This document shows, piece after piece, positions 11,013 to 21,359 of a stretch of DNA of 64,000 bases. Position numbers and translations under genes: made by a program. The stretch covers positions 3,780,885-3,844,884 of the forward strand of contig OY829541.1 in the NCBI GenBank assembly GCA_963691705.1. Reading direction: 5' to 3'. Every line of letters begins with the position of its first letter. Position 1 is the stretch's first letter. The DNA is from Viola odorata (lineage: Eukaryota; Streptophyta; Magnoliopsida; Malpighiales; Violaceae). Below the pieces are notes generated by a model. That model was not told the origin of the DNA. It did not search any database and was given only the letters and a program-made list of their open reading frames with translations.

Positions 11013-12497
11013 ATGGCGCACCGCTTGGTTTCATCCCATGCTCAAAAGTCAAAGGAGATTACTTTCTACATCGAAAACCTCCCTCTATACGTCGATCATC
11101 GTTCGCTACGTTATCTGGTCATGCGTAGATGGAACCTTCCTCCGTTCGATCGCCTTACTGATGGGTTCATACCGGATCGTCGTAACAAGGCCGGCAAACG
11201 CTATGGTTTTCTACGCTTCTCAGGCGTACGAAATCTCATTGACATGGAATTATCTCTTGATAATCAGTTTATTGGAGCTTCTTCGATCAGATGTAGCAGG
11301 GGTAGATCGGAGAAACTAGCACCACGCCCTGCGCCTAATCAACACCAATCTCGTTTCCTTGCCAAAAGATCAGTTCGCTCTGCAATTTACTTTCAGAACC
11401 CAAAACCCATATCTTGGAGCAAAGTGGTGCAAGGTGGGGAGGCCCAAATTTCGCCCAAGACTCCAGCTGACCCGGAGCCTATAAAGGCTTCACCCGAACT
11501 ACCATCCATTTCATCCAGCCCGTTAACAGATCAACCAAGTATTGAGATTTTCACTCCTGCTGAGAACAAATCGTGGCTTGTTAGAAGTGCAGTGGGCATC
11601 CTACGAAGCATTGAGGCAATTCCTGAAGTACAGGAATTAGTGCAGGAAGCTGGCTGGTCTTGCGATACTAAAATCATGGGAAAAGGCTTGATTTGGATGG
11701 AATTTCCTTCGAAAACTGACTGCGAAAATGCGATCGGGGAGGATAATGTCATTATCAATCGCTTATTCTCTTCAATTTTCCCGTGGTCTGAGAAACTAGA
11801 AGGCGGTGGGAGAACGGTATGGGTGCAATGTGTGGGAGTTCCCATCCAAGCATGGGGCTACGAGACTTTTGATCGGATGGCAAATTCAATGGGTAAGCTT
11901 GTGAACATTGACGAGATGACTTTGAATCGTGCTCGTCTGGACGTTGCCCGCTTGCTCATTGTGACAGATCAACAACACATTCATGGTTTCCTTAACGTCA
12001 ATCTAGAGGGCAGAGATTATCCTATCTGGTGCCAGGAAGAATCAATGCAGGGTGCTGTATCGTTTCACGACTGGGTGAGTGGAACATATCAGGCAGCAGA
12101 AGATTGGGAAACCAATTCCGACAGTACTGACCATGCCTATAGTTCCCAAATTAGGCTTGAGAATGACGAATCACACGACTTGGCAACACACCGAGCTCCA
12201 TCGCTTATCACTCCCAGTGAATCTCAGGGACCTCGCGCGCCTAATTCTGTCAAGTTACCAGTGATTAAAAAAGCAAAGTTGAAAAAATTAATACCTGCAG
12301 GAAGTCTCCAAACTGATAGTTCGGATGATGGCTCATCCCCCTTTGAAGCCCACTGTCCAACAGAAGAGGAGGTTGTCAACTCTAATAGAAGAGCTGATCA
12401 CGATCTCGATCAACACAGTACGTGGAATATTGGGCAGAATCTAGATATAACGAATCAAGCGGACGAAGTGGCAATGAAAAAGTTTGATAATGACTGA
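11013..12497 (+). CDS. LINE ORF1 protein (RRM plus DUF4283-like domain)
   Basis: ORF1 is the RNA-binding protein of the LINE ribonucleoprotein. I chose the ATG at 11013 (MAHRLVSSHAQK) because an RRM follows at once; an in-frame ATG exists upstream at 10911 but lies in the repeated leader. The RRM carries RNP2-like FYIENLP (about residue 16) and RNP1-like KRYGFLRF (about residue 63). A second domain (about residues 185-350) has GKGLIWMEF, VWVQCVGVPIQAWGYETF and LDVARLLIV, as in plant DUF4283 retroelement proteins. The C-terminal 150 residues are Ser/Asp/Glu-rich and no CCHC zinc knuckle is visible. About 494 aa, no stops. It is followed 67 bp later by the ORF2 start. Confidence 0.9.
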   Translation: MAHRLVSSHAQKSKEITFYIENLPLYVDHRSLRYLVMRRWNLPPFDRLTDGFIPDRRNKAGKRYGFLRFSGVRNLIDMELSLDNQFIGASSIRCSRGRSEKLAPRPAPNQHQSRFLAKRSVRSAIYFQNPKPISWSKVVQGGEAQISPKTPADPEPIKASPELPSISSSPLTDQPSIEIFTPAENKSWLVRSAVGILRSIEAIPEVQELVQEAGWSCDTKIMGKGLIWMEFPSKTDCENAIGEDNVIINRLFSSIFPWSEKLEGGGRTVWVQCVGVPIQAWGYETFDRMANSMGKLVNIDEMTLNRARLDVARLLIVTDQQHIHGFLNVNLEGRDYPIWCQEESMQGAVSFHDWVSGTYQAAEDWETNSDSTDHAYSSQIRLENDESHDLATHRAPSLITPSESQGPRAPNSVKLPVIKKAKLKKLIPAGSLQTDSSDDGSSPFEAHCPTEEEVVNSNRRADHDLDQHSTWNIGQNLDITNQADEVAMKKFDND

Positions 12498-12564
12498 GCT
12501 AGAGAGGAGCTGCTGGCTCGCTCGATCTGAGTGCGAAGCTCGTCGTGTCTTTCCCTTTATTTTT

Positions 12565-15500
12565 ATGATCTCATTGTTGTCCTGGAATAGTCGTGGGCTG
12601 CTATCAGTTAGTAAACGAGCTTTCATCAGACATCATACGAACCAAAATCATCTTGATTTCTGCTTTCTACAGGAAACAAAAAAACCTGACATGGACGATT
12701 TCTTCATCAACTCTCTGTGGGGGATAAGGGAGGTGAGTTGGTTAGCTGCGTCGCCGACAGGCAGATCTGCTGGCCTTCTCGCCATGTGGGATTCTCGCAG
12801 TTTCTCCTTACGCAGACATGTGGTAGAAGATCGCTTTATTTGGATGGAGGGTACCCTCACTTCAACCAACTTTCCCTGTGTTCTAGTATGTGTTTATGCT
12901 TATAATGATGCTCTTCAGCGACACCAGCTATGGCACAGGCTCTCTCAGCTGATAGAGCATTGTGCTTTCCCTGTCTTGGTTGCGGGAGACTTTAATGAAG
13001 CTCTACACCCCTCTGATCGTTCTCTAGGGACAGAGATCTCTAGGGGAATGCAAGATTTTCAGAACTGGGTTAGCGACAGTAGGATGCAAGACTTCCCGCT
13101 GCTTGGCAGACACTATACTTGGGGGAATATCAGAAGCAGGAGCAAACTAGACAGAATCTTCTTCCAGGAAGGATGGTGGGATATGCTCAAAGACCTCCAG
13201 CTATCGTCTTTAGCTCGGAACGGATCTAATCACACCCCTCTGCTTCTTCACTCGGACACTAAGAATTGGGGTCCCAAACCTTTTAGAGTATTAAATGACT
13301 GGTGGGCTTTTCCAGGTTTTAAGGACCAGGTGGATAGGTGGTGGAGTGAGATATCAGAAGCTCACCCAGGTCGCTTTAGAGTGATTTGTAAAATGAAGTG
13401 CTTGAAAGAAAAGCTTCGTATATGGAATAAAGAAGTTTATGGGAATGTGGAAGTGAAGTTGAGAGATGCTAAGCGACGAGCAGAGGAGCTAGATACTCTG
13501 GCAGATGCAAGACCGCTAACTGTTGAGGAGACTTTAGAGAGTCAAACTCTTGCTACTGACATTCAGCTGCAGCAGAATAGGGTCGACAACTACTGGAAAC
13601 AAAAAAACAGGTCCAAGTGGAATACCAAGGGTGATCGAAACACGGCATATTTTCACAGGTGTGCAAAATTCACAACAACAAAATCTCAGATAGAAGAGAT
13701 AGAAGCTACTGGGGTGGTTCTGACCGAACCATTAGCCATAAAAGCAGAGGTTCTTCGTCACTTCTCAGACTTCTTTAAGTCTCAGGGTTGGCTACGTCCA
13801 AGGATTTCGGGAGTCACTTTCAAAACCATTAACTCAGAGGAAGCGGATGCGGTAGAACAACCTGTTACAGATATGGAAATTTGGGATGCAGTGCGTGACT
13901 GTGACGGCGATAAATCCCCAGGACCAGATGGCTTCTCATTGTTCTTCATCCAGAAGGCATGGGACACGATTGGGTCGGATATGTGTGATCTGTTTCGAGG
14001 TTTTTTTGAGAGAAGTATCATGCCCAGAGGCTCTAACACCTCCTTTATGACCCTGATCCCGAAAGGAAACACTCCCAAGAAATTTCTAGACTATCGTCCC
14101 ATCAGTTTGGTAAGTTGTTATTATAAAATTCTTTCCAAGATCCTAGCAAATCGTCTTGGGAAAGTCATCACTAAGGTGATTAGTGAACACCAACATGGAT
14201 TTATTCAGGGACGACAGACTTTGGATTGTGTCATGATAGCGAATGAGATCGTTCATCATCTCAAAACCAAGAAACAACAAGGTCTACTGTTCAAACTTGA
14301 TTTTGAGAAAGCCTACGATTCAGTCGAGTGGTCTTATCTAGAAGATGTGATGAGAAGCATGGGCTTTAAAGATAAGTGGTGCGGCTGGGTTCGGGAATGC
14401 ATAAGCACTAACAGGGTATCTGTTCTGATTAACGGCTCCCCCACTCAGGAATTCGAAGTGGGTAGAGGGCTACGACAGGGATGTGCGATGTCGCCTCATC
14501 TCTTCAACATCGCAGTGGAAGGTTTGCACCAGCTAATATTAAAAGCCGAGACTCACGGGCTAATAAAGGGCATTGGAGATCAATCTGAAGGTTGGAACTT
14601 TACACACCTTCAATTTGCAGACGACACCCTGATTTTTGTAAGGAATGTATCATCTGAGATTCTTAACATCAAAGCTATTCTGCGGTGGTTCGACGCCTTC
14701 TCGGGGCTCAAGGTCAATTATCACAAGAGTACTCTGGTTGGTATTAATATTAGTGAGCGCGAGGGAAGCTTACTGGCTCGAAGAGTGGGCTGCTCCCATG
14801 AAGCTCTTCCGTTTAAATACTTGGGATCCTTTGTCGGTTTCAATCCTCGGAGACTGAAAGGATGGGATTTCCTGATTCAAAAGTTTCGTAACAAATTATC
14901 AAAGTGGAAAGGACACCTCCTCTCTGTTGGAGGTCGATTGACCTTGGCAAAAGCGGTGTTAACTAGTCTTCCCGTCTACAATATGTCCCTATTTATTATG
15001 CCTAAAGGCGTGGTGAAGGCTTGTGAGAAGATTATTCGTAGCTTTTTATGGTCTGGCAGCGAGAATAAGAGGGGTTTTGCCAAAGTTAAATGGCAATCTG
15101 TGATAACTCCTATGGAATATGGTGGTTTGGACTTGTGCGACCTCCACACCAGGAACATTTCCTTACTCTTCAAATGGATATGGCATCTGTTCTCAGGGTC
15201 AAACTGTCTGTGGGCAAGTTTTCTCAAATGCAGGTATAATATTTTGTCGGTTGGGGACTTGTGGAGAGCTAAGGAACAACTTCTATCTCCCATTTGGAAA
15301 GATATCATTCGATTTTGTGGTCGCGGCAATAATTTCTTTGACTTCTGGGCGCATCATATGAGGACTAAAATTGGCGACGGGAAAAATCTTCGTTTTTGGT
15401 GGGACACTTGGTCCCTCAGCAAGCCTCTCGCTCTCACACATCCTCGTCTCTATTTCTTGGCTGTGGATCAGTTGTTGACGGTTGCAAAAAGCGGCATGGT

Positions 15501-16260
15501 TTCAGATGGTACTTGGCAATGGCAGGTGCAGTGGCGTCGGCAGTTGTACGAGTGGGAACAAGATCAATTTTTACAGGTGACAGCGCAATTACAAAATCCG
15601 AGTTCGGCCCAAGTTCCTGATGTCATCACTTGGGATCTGGAACCGACAGGCACTTTCACAGTGGCATCATGTTATCGAGGTATGATCCGATGGACCAATT
15701 CTGACCTTACTCCTCCTATGTATGGTGACGTCTGGAATGGTCGTGTTCCTTTTCGCATTTGCTTCCTTGTGTGGTTGGCTTTAAATGATAATCTGGCAAC
15801 CAAAACTTTCCTGTGGAGTCGCCATGTGCTGACTGAAGATCTTACTATTTGTACGTTGTGCAATACCTCACCTGAGTCGATTGACCATCTTTTCATCCAT
15901 TGTCCATCTGTGGCTCCGGTTTGGGACGTTATTTGGTCATGGTTGGGCATTGCATGCTGTCAACCCGCCACCCTATCCGGATTCTGGCATTCTTGGCAAG
16001 GTCTAGTTCAGCGTCATAACAAGGAGGCACGTGAGCTGTGGAAAGTGTTTCTATACGCAATGCTATGGAATATATGGAAAATGCGCAACTCGGTCGTCTT
16101 CTCAGAGGATCGTTTTCAGATTCTTAGAGTTGTAGCGCGAGCTCAAGCCTCTTGGCTGTATTGGATGAAGAGCTCAGATCCCCGCTTCCCGTATACTCAT
16201 TCAGATATCTCCAGGTCATCGGAGTGGTTCCATCTTTGGGGCAATCGATCTGTGAGGTGA
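12565..16260 (+). CDS. LINE ORF2: AP endonuclease, reverse transcriptase, zf-RVT
   Basis: It encodes the enzyme for target-primed reverse transcription. From the ATG at 12565 (MISLLSWNSRGL) it runs 1,231 codons without a break. The endonuclease shows WNSRGL, FLQETK, AGDFNE (about residue 140), SKLDRIF and SNHTPLLL. The reverse transcriptase shows SPGPDGF (about 450), LIPKG, YRPISLVSCYYKILSKILA, KLDFEKAYDSVEW, GLRQGCAMSPHLF and the catalytic FADD (about 683). The C-terminus has the plant zf-RVT region with CTLC...HLFIHC (about 1095-1115). All key residues I know for these domains are present. The start could also be the overlapping upstream ATG at 12484, but homology begins at ISLLSWN. Confidence 0.95.
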   Translation: MISLLSWNSRGLLSVSKRAFIRHHTNQNHLDFCFLQETKKPDMDDFFINSLWGIREVSWLAASPTGRSAGLLAMWDSRSFSLRRHVVEDRFIWMEGTLTSTNFPCVLVCVYAYNDALQRHQLWHRLSQLIEHCAFPVLVAGDFNEALHPSDRSLGTEISRGMQDFQNWVSDSRMQDFPLLGRHYTWGNIRSRSKLDRIFFQEGWWDMLKDLQLSSLARNGSNHTPLLLHSDTKNWGPKPFRVLNDWWAFPGFKDQVDRWWSEISEAHPGRFRVICKMKCLKEKLRIWNKEVYGNVEVKLRDAKRRAEELDTLADARPLTVEETLESQTLATDIQLQQNRVDNYWKQKNRSKWNTKGDRNTAYFHRCAKFTTTKSQIEEIEATGVVLTEPLAIKAEVLRHFSDFFKSQGWLRPRISGVTFKTINSEEADAVEQPVTDMEIWDAVRDCDGDKSPGPDGFSLFFIQKAWDTIGSDMCDLFRGFFERSIMPRGSNTSFMTLIPKGNTPKKFLDYRPISLVSCYYKILSKILANRLGKVITKVISEHQHGFIQGRQTLDCVMIANEIVHHLKTKKQQGLLFKLDFEKAYDSVEWSYLEDVMRSMGFKDKWCGWVRECISTNRVSVLINGSPTQEFEVGRGLRQGCAMSPHLFNIAVEGLHQLILKAETHGLIKGIGDQSEGWNFTHLQFADDTLIFVRNVSSEILNIKAILRWFDAFSGLKVNYHKSTLVGINISEREGSLLARRVGCSHEALPFKYLGSFVGFNPRRLKGWDFLIQKFRNKLSKWKGHLLSVGGRLTLAKAVLTSLPVYNMSLFIMPKGVVKACEKIIRSFLWSGSENKRGFAKVKWQSVITPMEYGGLDLCDLHTRNISLLFKWIWHLFSGSNCLWASFLKCRYNILSVGDLWRAKEQLLSPIWKDIIRFCGRGNNFFDFWAHHMRTKIGDGKNLRFWWDTWSLSKPLALTHPRLYFLAVDQLLTVAKSGMVSDGTWQWQVQWRRQLYEWEQDQFLQVTAQLQNPSSAQVPDVITWDLEPTGTFTVASCYRGMIRWTNSDLTPPMYGDVWNGRVPFRICFLVWLALNDNLATKTFLWSRHVLTEDLTICTLCNTSPESIDHLFIHCPSVAPVWDVIWSWLGIACCQPATLSGFWHSWQGLVQRHNKEARELWKVFLYAMLWNIWKMRNSVVFSEDRFQILRVVARAQASWLYWMKSSDPRFPYTHSDISRSSEWFHLWGNRSVR

Positions 16261-16434
16261 TGTTTGGTAGTAGTTTCGTGTTTTTCCTTTTTTCATGAGG
16301 GTTAATTCTTTGTTCCCTTGGTAATTTTTTATCTTTTGTATTCTGGTCTGGCCAGTTTTGTCATTTCTGAGTCATTTTTCTTATGACTCTTTAATAAAAT
16401 ATCAGCTTATTCAAAAAAAAACAGTCAAGGGCGT

Positions 16435-17170
16435 TGACGAAGCTAGTTCGATTTTTAGTTAGAATCTCCAAATGTTTTTCAAAATAAATCAATTTTTTTG
16501 GAGTGGAAGGAGGTTTTAAAGCACAAAAAAAACAAAGGGTTGAAATAAGTCAATCAAATAGACTGTAGGGACCAATTTTTGGTTTATAAATGGTTGGGAG
16601 GTCCGCAAGTCATATATATATATATATATATTTTATTGAGAATATATATAATTTGTTTTATTATTGAGTCTAAAATGTATACAAATATATATATATTTAT
16701 ATATTTGTATACATAAAATATATAAATATTTAAAAATCAATACAAATATATATATATTTATATATTTTAATTGAGAATTAAAATAATTTGTTTTATTATT
16801 GAGTCTAAAATGTACGTATTGATTTTTGAGAAATCAATAAAGTAACTTGATTCGGAGAATATAAATGATTGGCCGGGATCTAAATTTATTTGATTTTGTA
16901 ATGTTAAATAATGTGTTATGTTTCTTTAGTAATTATTTAAAAAAGTAACTTGATATTGAGTTGAGTAAATTTTAGTTATTTTTCTACCTTTTTTAGTAAT
17001 TATAAATGATATACTATGTCTCCATTTTCTCATTTCAAGATTTTGGAAAAATTTATTGAAATAAAACTAATGCCTACATGTGAGTACGTATTAGTGAAAT
17101 AAAACTGTCTTTTTCCATTTCATTCTTTGGGCAACATTTTCCATAAGATTTTAAGATTTGATAAGGAAAT
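16435..17170. other. AT-rich arm DNA upstream of GeBP-like gene
   Basis: Non-coding. It contains (AT)n runs at about 16610-16640 and duplicated AT-rich blocks specific to this arm. The 3' part up to 17360 probably holds the promoter and leader of the GeBP-like gene. A motif near 16535 (GTTGAAATAAGTCAATCAA, then TAGACTG and AGGGACC) recurs at 24909 and 25073 outside the arm. Confidence 0.45.
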
Positions 17171-17363
17171 TTGGGTAGAAAAGATTTGCACCCATATGAA
17201 AAGGCTGCTAACTCCTTACCTTTACTCAAATTGAGCTCCTGTAGCTCCTTCTTGGGCTCTTATAAATTAAAAACATGTTTCTCGTCCATTCATCCATCTT
17301 TCCTCCTCACTTTCAGTTACAAACCCTTGACAAAAAACCAGCTCTTCCAAACACTCTTCCACC

Positions 17364-18059
17364 ATGCCAAAACACCATCAACCCTCTCTTCAGCGCTCTT
17401 CCACCCTGCCCCATCATCCTAGACCTTCGTATGAAATTGAAGAAGACACCTCAAGCTATAGCAGGGCCAGCTTTAGCCAGGAGTCCTCTTATCATGGAAA
17501 ATGGTCATATCCTATAGTCCTCTCTTCTCCTTCCCCCGAACACCAAACCAAAAGGATTGGTAAAAAGATTTGGAACCTCGAAGAGGAGGCTCTTATGCTT
17601 GAAGAAATGATCAAATTCCGTGCTAAAGGCAGAGATGTTGTGAGAGATATCAAATCTTTCACAAAAATCGTTAAGAGAAAGTTGTCTCTTAGAGATTTGT
17701 CTTCTACGGAATTGAATGGAGAAATTTCAAGAATTAAGAGCAAATTTAAGCGTAAATACAAGGAGGATATGCATAAGAAGTTCAAATGTGATGGAAAACA
17801 AAATGTGTTTAACCTGTCCAAACAGATTTGGGGTGAGGAGTTCGACACTGAAGCTGCGAAAGGAAAAGAAAAAGGGGAGACGAGTATTGCTGGTGGTGAT
17901 CGCGGTAAGGCAAAGGTTGAAGAAGTGGATTTTCTGGATGATGAGACGAGGGCTTATTTGAAAAGGAGAATGAAGCCTTTGAAGAGTATGGAAGAAGAGG
18001 GGAGAGGGCTTTTTAAGAGACTCCGAGGGTGGATGAAATCGTTTGACAAGAAAATGTAA
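17364..18059 (+). CDS. GeBP/DUF573-like transcription factor (intact copy)
   Basis: A single-exon 231-aa ORF starting MPKHHQPSLQRS. After a Ser/Pro-rich start, residues about 70-155 show the GeBP/storekeeper (DUF573) pattern: an IW.LEEEALMLEEMIKFR helix, GRDVVRD, IVKRKLSLRDLSSTELNGEI, RIKSKFKRKYKED, and VFNLSKQIWGEEF. A Lys/Glu-rich tail follows, ending GWMKSFDKKM. GeBP proteins are plant DNA-binding regulators with a noncanonical Leu-zipper; this one is shorter than typical and lacks an obvious zipper. The gene sits inside the repeat arm, so it may be transposon-borne. The homologous right-arm copy is frameshifted, which may mean the left copy is the only functional one. Confidence 0.7.
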   Translation: MPKHHQPSLQRSSTLPHHPRPSYEIEEDTSSYSRASFSQESSYHGKWSYPIVLSSPSPEHQTKRIGKKIWNLEEEALMLEEMIKFRAKGRDVVRDIKSFTKIVKRKLSLRDLSSTELNGEISRIKSKFKRKYKEDMHKKFKCDGKQNVFNLSKQIWGEEFDTEAAKGKEKGETSIAGGDRGKAKVEEVDFLDDETRAYLKRRMKPLKSMEEEGRGLFKRLRGWMKSFDKKM

Positions 18060-18267
18060 GTTGTGGGTTGCACTTGTTTATCAATTTGAGTTGTAATCGT
18101 ACTAATATTTTAAAATAATATGTTAATTAAACTAAATTTTAAAAGGTGAAAGTCAACTAACTACTCTTAATTAATTAATTAAAAGTCTCAATAGGTTTTA
18201 TGCTAGAGATCCCAAAAAAAATTAAAAAAATAGCGGCCGGCCGGACTTATTAAAAATCAGTCTATAC

Positions 18268-18485
18268 CGAATATTGGGCCCAGCAGACCAGCCCAGCTGG
18301 GCTGGCCTCTTTTCTTTTCTCCGCGTGTGGGGTGCTCCAACAGCCAGCCCTCCCATTTCTTCCTTGGGCTGGCAGCAGCCCCACTCCTTCTTTTCCTTTG
18401 CTTGGGCCAAGCAAGCCCAGCTTCCCTTTTTATTTCCCGCTTGGGCTTTAACCAAGCAAAGCCCATGCATTTAAATTAAAACAGA
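18268..18485. repeat. GC-rich direct repeat a (left arm)
   Basis: This block, from GGGCCCAGCAG to TTAAATTAAAACAGA, recurs at 19577-19785 in the same orientation with a few differences; the pair is mirrored in the right arm at 45613-45822 and 46912-47128. The open frames across it are composition artefacts. LTR-like spacing (about 1.3 kb apart) is possible, but no TG...CA edges or internal domains are seen. Confidence 0.7.
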
Positions 18486-19249
18486 GATAGCCCAACCCTC
18501 TCTCCTTCCATCCTCACTATTCATCATCTTCAACCGACACCGCCGGCGACCAAGGTCCGACCACCTTCAACCAAAACAGAATTTCTCCACCAAAATTATC
18601 CTAACACTAGAAATTTAACCATGCATCCACAATAATTAAATTAATTTAAAACAGCCCTTAATTTAATTAAAACCATAATTAAATTAATTAACGAAAAGTT
18701 CAAAATTCTCCCGAATTGTCTAGAAATTCGTTGAAGCGAAGCAAGGTAATTAATCTACAGACAAAATAGAAATTATTTGCAAGCAAACAACCATTAATTT
18801 CCTCAAAACACTAACCATCAATTCTTGGAAAGAAATTGCATAAAAACGTTGAAAAGATAAAAAAACTTGAACATTGAAAATAGGCTTCAACCTTTGTTGA
18901 GCAAGCAGCTACAGTGAGAGACTAAATTTAGAGAAATTTTAGGCTTGATTTCGTTTGCTTAGAAAGGTTACCGGATAAAAGAGGTGCTTTAACAATGCTT
19001 GAAAAATAAAAAAGTCCTAAATTATTTGATCATGCCCAATAGATAATATGAATTTTAACAAATCTAAATATATTCATGCATACTAGCATATATGCGAAGA
19101 AAGCGTCGAAAATAAATAAAAGAGTGAGAAAGGTGCACTTGCGGAGGATGCCGATTGATTTACTCTACGAAGTGAAGATTATTAGTGCGGTAAAATGATA
19201 ATCAATAAACAAACAAAATTTTGACGATTAACGTACGCAAACAACGTGA

Positions 19250-19450
19250 TTATTTTAAACATTTAATAGTATACAAAATAATCATTTTAAACATTTGAAC
19301 ACAAGCAAAACAATGATTTGAAGGTTTGAGCACAAGCAAGATAATTAATTAAGCATTTGAACGCATGTAAAATAATTAATTAAACATTTGAACGCATGCA
19401 AAATAATTAATTAAGTATCTGAACACATGCAAAATAATTAACTAAACATG
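19250..19450. repeat. About 31-bp minisatellite, 5-6 degenerate copies
   Basis: Units of AAATAATTAATTAA followed by AT/GTATTTGAACGCATGC-like words repeat head to tail. The reverse complement array is at about 45930-46130 in the right arm. Confidence 0.7.
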
Positions 19451-19576
19451 CAAAAGCGTATGAGAATAAATAATTACACAGTGCAAGTATACGGAAATAA
19501 ATAAATAGTACAAGTGCGAAAATTAATAAACAGCACAATTATAGGACACGAAAAAACGACGGGCCAAAATTTGGGC

Positions 19577-19785
19577 CCAACAGCCGGGCCCAGCAGGGCT
19601 GGTCTCTTTTCTTTCCTCAGCGTGTGGGCTGCGCCAACGGCCAGCCCTCCCATTTCTTCCTTGGGCTGGCAGCAGCCCCACTACTTCTTTTCCTTTGCTT
19701 GGGCCAAGCAAGCCCAGCTTCCCTTTTTATTTCCCGTTTGGGCTTTAACCAAGCCAAGCCCATGCATTTAAATTAAAACAGAATC
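19577..19785. repeat. GC-rich direct repeat b (left arm)
   Basis: Second copy of the block at 18268-18485. It differs mainly in the first 30 bp and by scattered substitutions. Confidence 0.7.
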
Positions 19786-20079
19786 CATAAAAAAATTAAT
19801 GAAAAATTTACGAAATTTTAAAATAAAAGTGAGTTCGGTGTGTGGCCACGCTTTTAGTTAGCAAACAAATTTGCTTCACCATCAGATTTTCATTGGTTTT
19901 TGAGCCAATCGGCCTCCAAATTAACCCAGCTTGAAACAGTAAAAAAACCCTGATTTGAAACCGAACGAGACCATCCCTTGCTATTTCAAATAAATTGACT
20001 AAGAAAGTAATCAAAAGCTATAAAATCATATCTGTGCCATATGAAACGGCCAATAATACTGTGTCCATGTTAAGATTAC

Positions 20080-20712
20080 CTGCCATATATCTCCCAAGCA
20101 GCGGCACGAAGTATGAAGAACCCAATAGCTGCAAAACAGATCCAGGAATTGAACTTGGTTGTGCACAGAAGTGCAAGGGATAACAATTGTTTGCATGCCC
20201 ATTTTCATAGGACAGTACTGGAGAACCCATTGACTTTGTTAGATTGCTAAGCCAAGTGGTGCTGAGGGCTCCATCAGTGGCCATTGTGGAGCTTTCAATG
20301 CCAAACTCACTAATCAAATGAGAGCACAAGCTTAGTTCCTGAAAAAAAAATTTAAAAATGAAAAGAAAATCGATTAACATTTACCGTCAAAATAATTAAA
20401 CAGAAGGTCAACTAGTTTACAGAAGAGATCACCAGAGGGAGCAACCTTGCAGACATTGATTGGACTTGTTCTAAGCTTCATAGAAGGTTTTGAACCAAAT
20501 GAAAGAAAGGTGTTAGAATTCAATGGAAGAAAATGACCAGATACCAGTTGCGAGTATAGAATTGACAAATGAACACAAGAAATATTCCACAGATCACACA
20601 GATGTTTGCAGGAATCACAACAACATGAACCCACCTGAAGAAAGTGAATTTCTGCCATCTTTTTTAAGACTTCACATGGAATGGGTTGGGGGCCAATGGG
20701 TCCGACCACCAA
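20080..20712 (-). pseudogene. Unidentified spliced gene fragment
   Basis: On the minus strand, a block ending at about 20638 (MVVGPIGPQPIPCEVLKKMA, donor CAG/GTGGGT), a block ending at 20385 (GDLFCKLVDLLFNYFDG, donor GTAAAT) and exon 20338-20080 (acceptor TTTTTTTTCAG, donor GTAATC) look like successive exons. The last reads ELSLCSHLISEFGIESSTMA, then TTWLSNLTKSMGSPVLSYEN and GSVLQLLGSSYFVPLLGRY. I do not recognise the family. Splice sites and codon-like composition support a real gene piece. It begins about 130 bp from the end of the left inverted-repeat arm. Confidence 0.4.
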
Positions 20713-20799
20713 AAGCTCAGGTGATCTTCTGTTTCTTTTTTTGCATTTGGGTATTTAATTTATTTGGGGTTCCAAAATAAAAGTTAGTCTGTCAAAAGT

Positions 20800-21350
20800 G
20801 GTTCCAAGTTCTTAACCTTTCTTGCAGTAATTTCCATTTGGTATTTTTGAACAGTCTTTCTTTTGCTTCAACTTTGTCCCTTTAGTACTTCTTCTACTAG
20901 AGTGTTACTGCATCTTTTCCTTTCCAATAGCTGAATCTGCCGTTCTCTTTTGTGCTCTATCACTTGCCTTCTTTTGTCCAATTTCTATCGAAATCATTAT
21001 ATTAACATTCATCACCACCACACGTGTTAGATCTTACCTTACCAAGTATCTGTTATTGATTTATTTTTTATTATTGTTAGTTTCAACTAATTGTTTATTT
21101 ATGATTCTGTTCATCCGATTTGTTTTGTTTCTTTATGAATTTCAAGTTGCTATATAAATAATCTAATGAGCTTAAAGATAACAAAAGGTGGAAAAGACTG
21201 CGTCACTTGCATTGGTTATTTATGGCTCCTGTAATGATTTATTTTGTTCTTTGTGACATTATCTATATACTTAACAACAATTTTTCCCATTTAGTTCTGT
21301 ATTTTGTGTATAAGCTCTTACTACGTAAGCTGATTCGGTTTTCTAAACTG
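20800..21350. other. Non-coding, T-rich flank
   Basis: No gene seen. The T-rich composition just before 21360 may be promoter or intron of the Agenet-domain fragment. Confidence 0.4.
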
Positions 21351-21359
21351 TTGAAGCGA

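Larger units (their letters stand above)
10211..16420 (+). mobile_element. Full-length L1-clade LINE with RRM-type ORF1
   Basis: A 6,210-bp non-LTR retrotransposon bounded by a perfect 14-bp target duplication, ACAGTCAAGGGCGT (10197-10210 and 16421-16434). It has a roughly 0.8-kb 5' untranslated region, ORF1 (RRM protein), ORF2 (endonuclease, reverse transcriptase, zinc-binding C-terminus), an AATAAA signal at 16393 and a short A-tail. The uninterrupted target site is present in opposite orientation at 48816-48829, 54071-54084 and 59323-59336, proving this segment was inserted. Both ORFs are open, so it could be young or active. The organisation matches the plant L1 branch first described from beet (BNR-type). 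Confidence 0.95.
7735..19947 (+). repeat. Left arm of a large inverted repeat (interrupted by a LINE)
   Basis: From 7735 to 19947, leaving out the LINE, the sequence is the reverse complement of 45447-51291, with high identity across about 5.8 kb. The matching edges are GGCCCAAAACCAG (7735) and a run of seven A after GCTTGAAACAGT (19947). Cargo common to both arms: a GC-rich block (7735-8030), a hAT-like MITE, a GeBP-like gene, two GC-rich direct repeats and a 31-bp minisatellite. This arm alone has the LINE and about 130 bp extra AT-rich sequence (about 16620-16790) that partly duplicates ATTGAGTCTAAAATGTA. The arms are separated by about 25.5 kb. Confidence 0.85.

Noticed and set aside
18222..19771. 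ORFs of 60-85 codons over the GC-rich direct repeats in both arms
   Set aside because: Composition artefacts present on both strands; no domain, and ends vary among copies.
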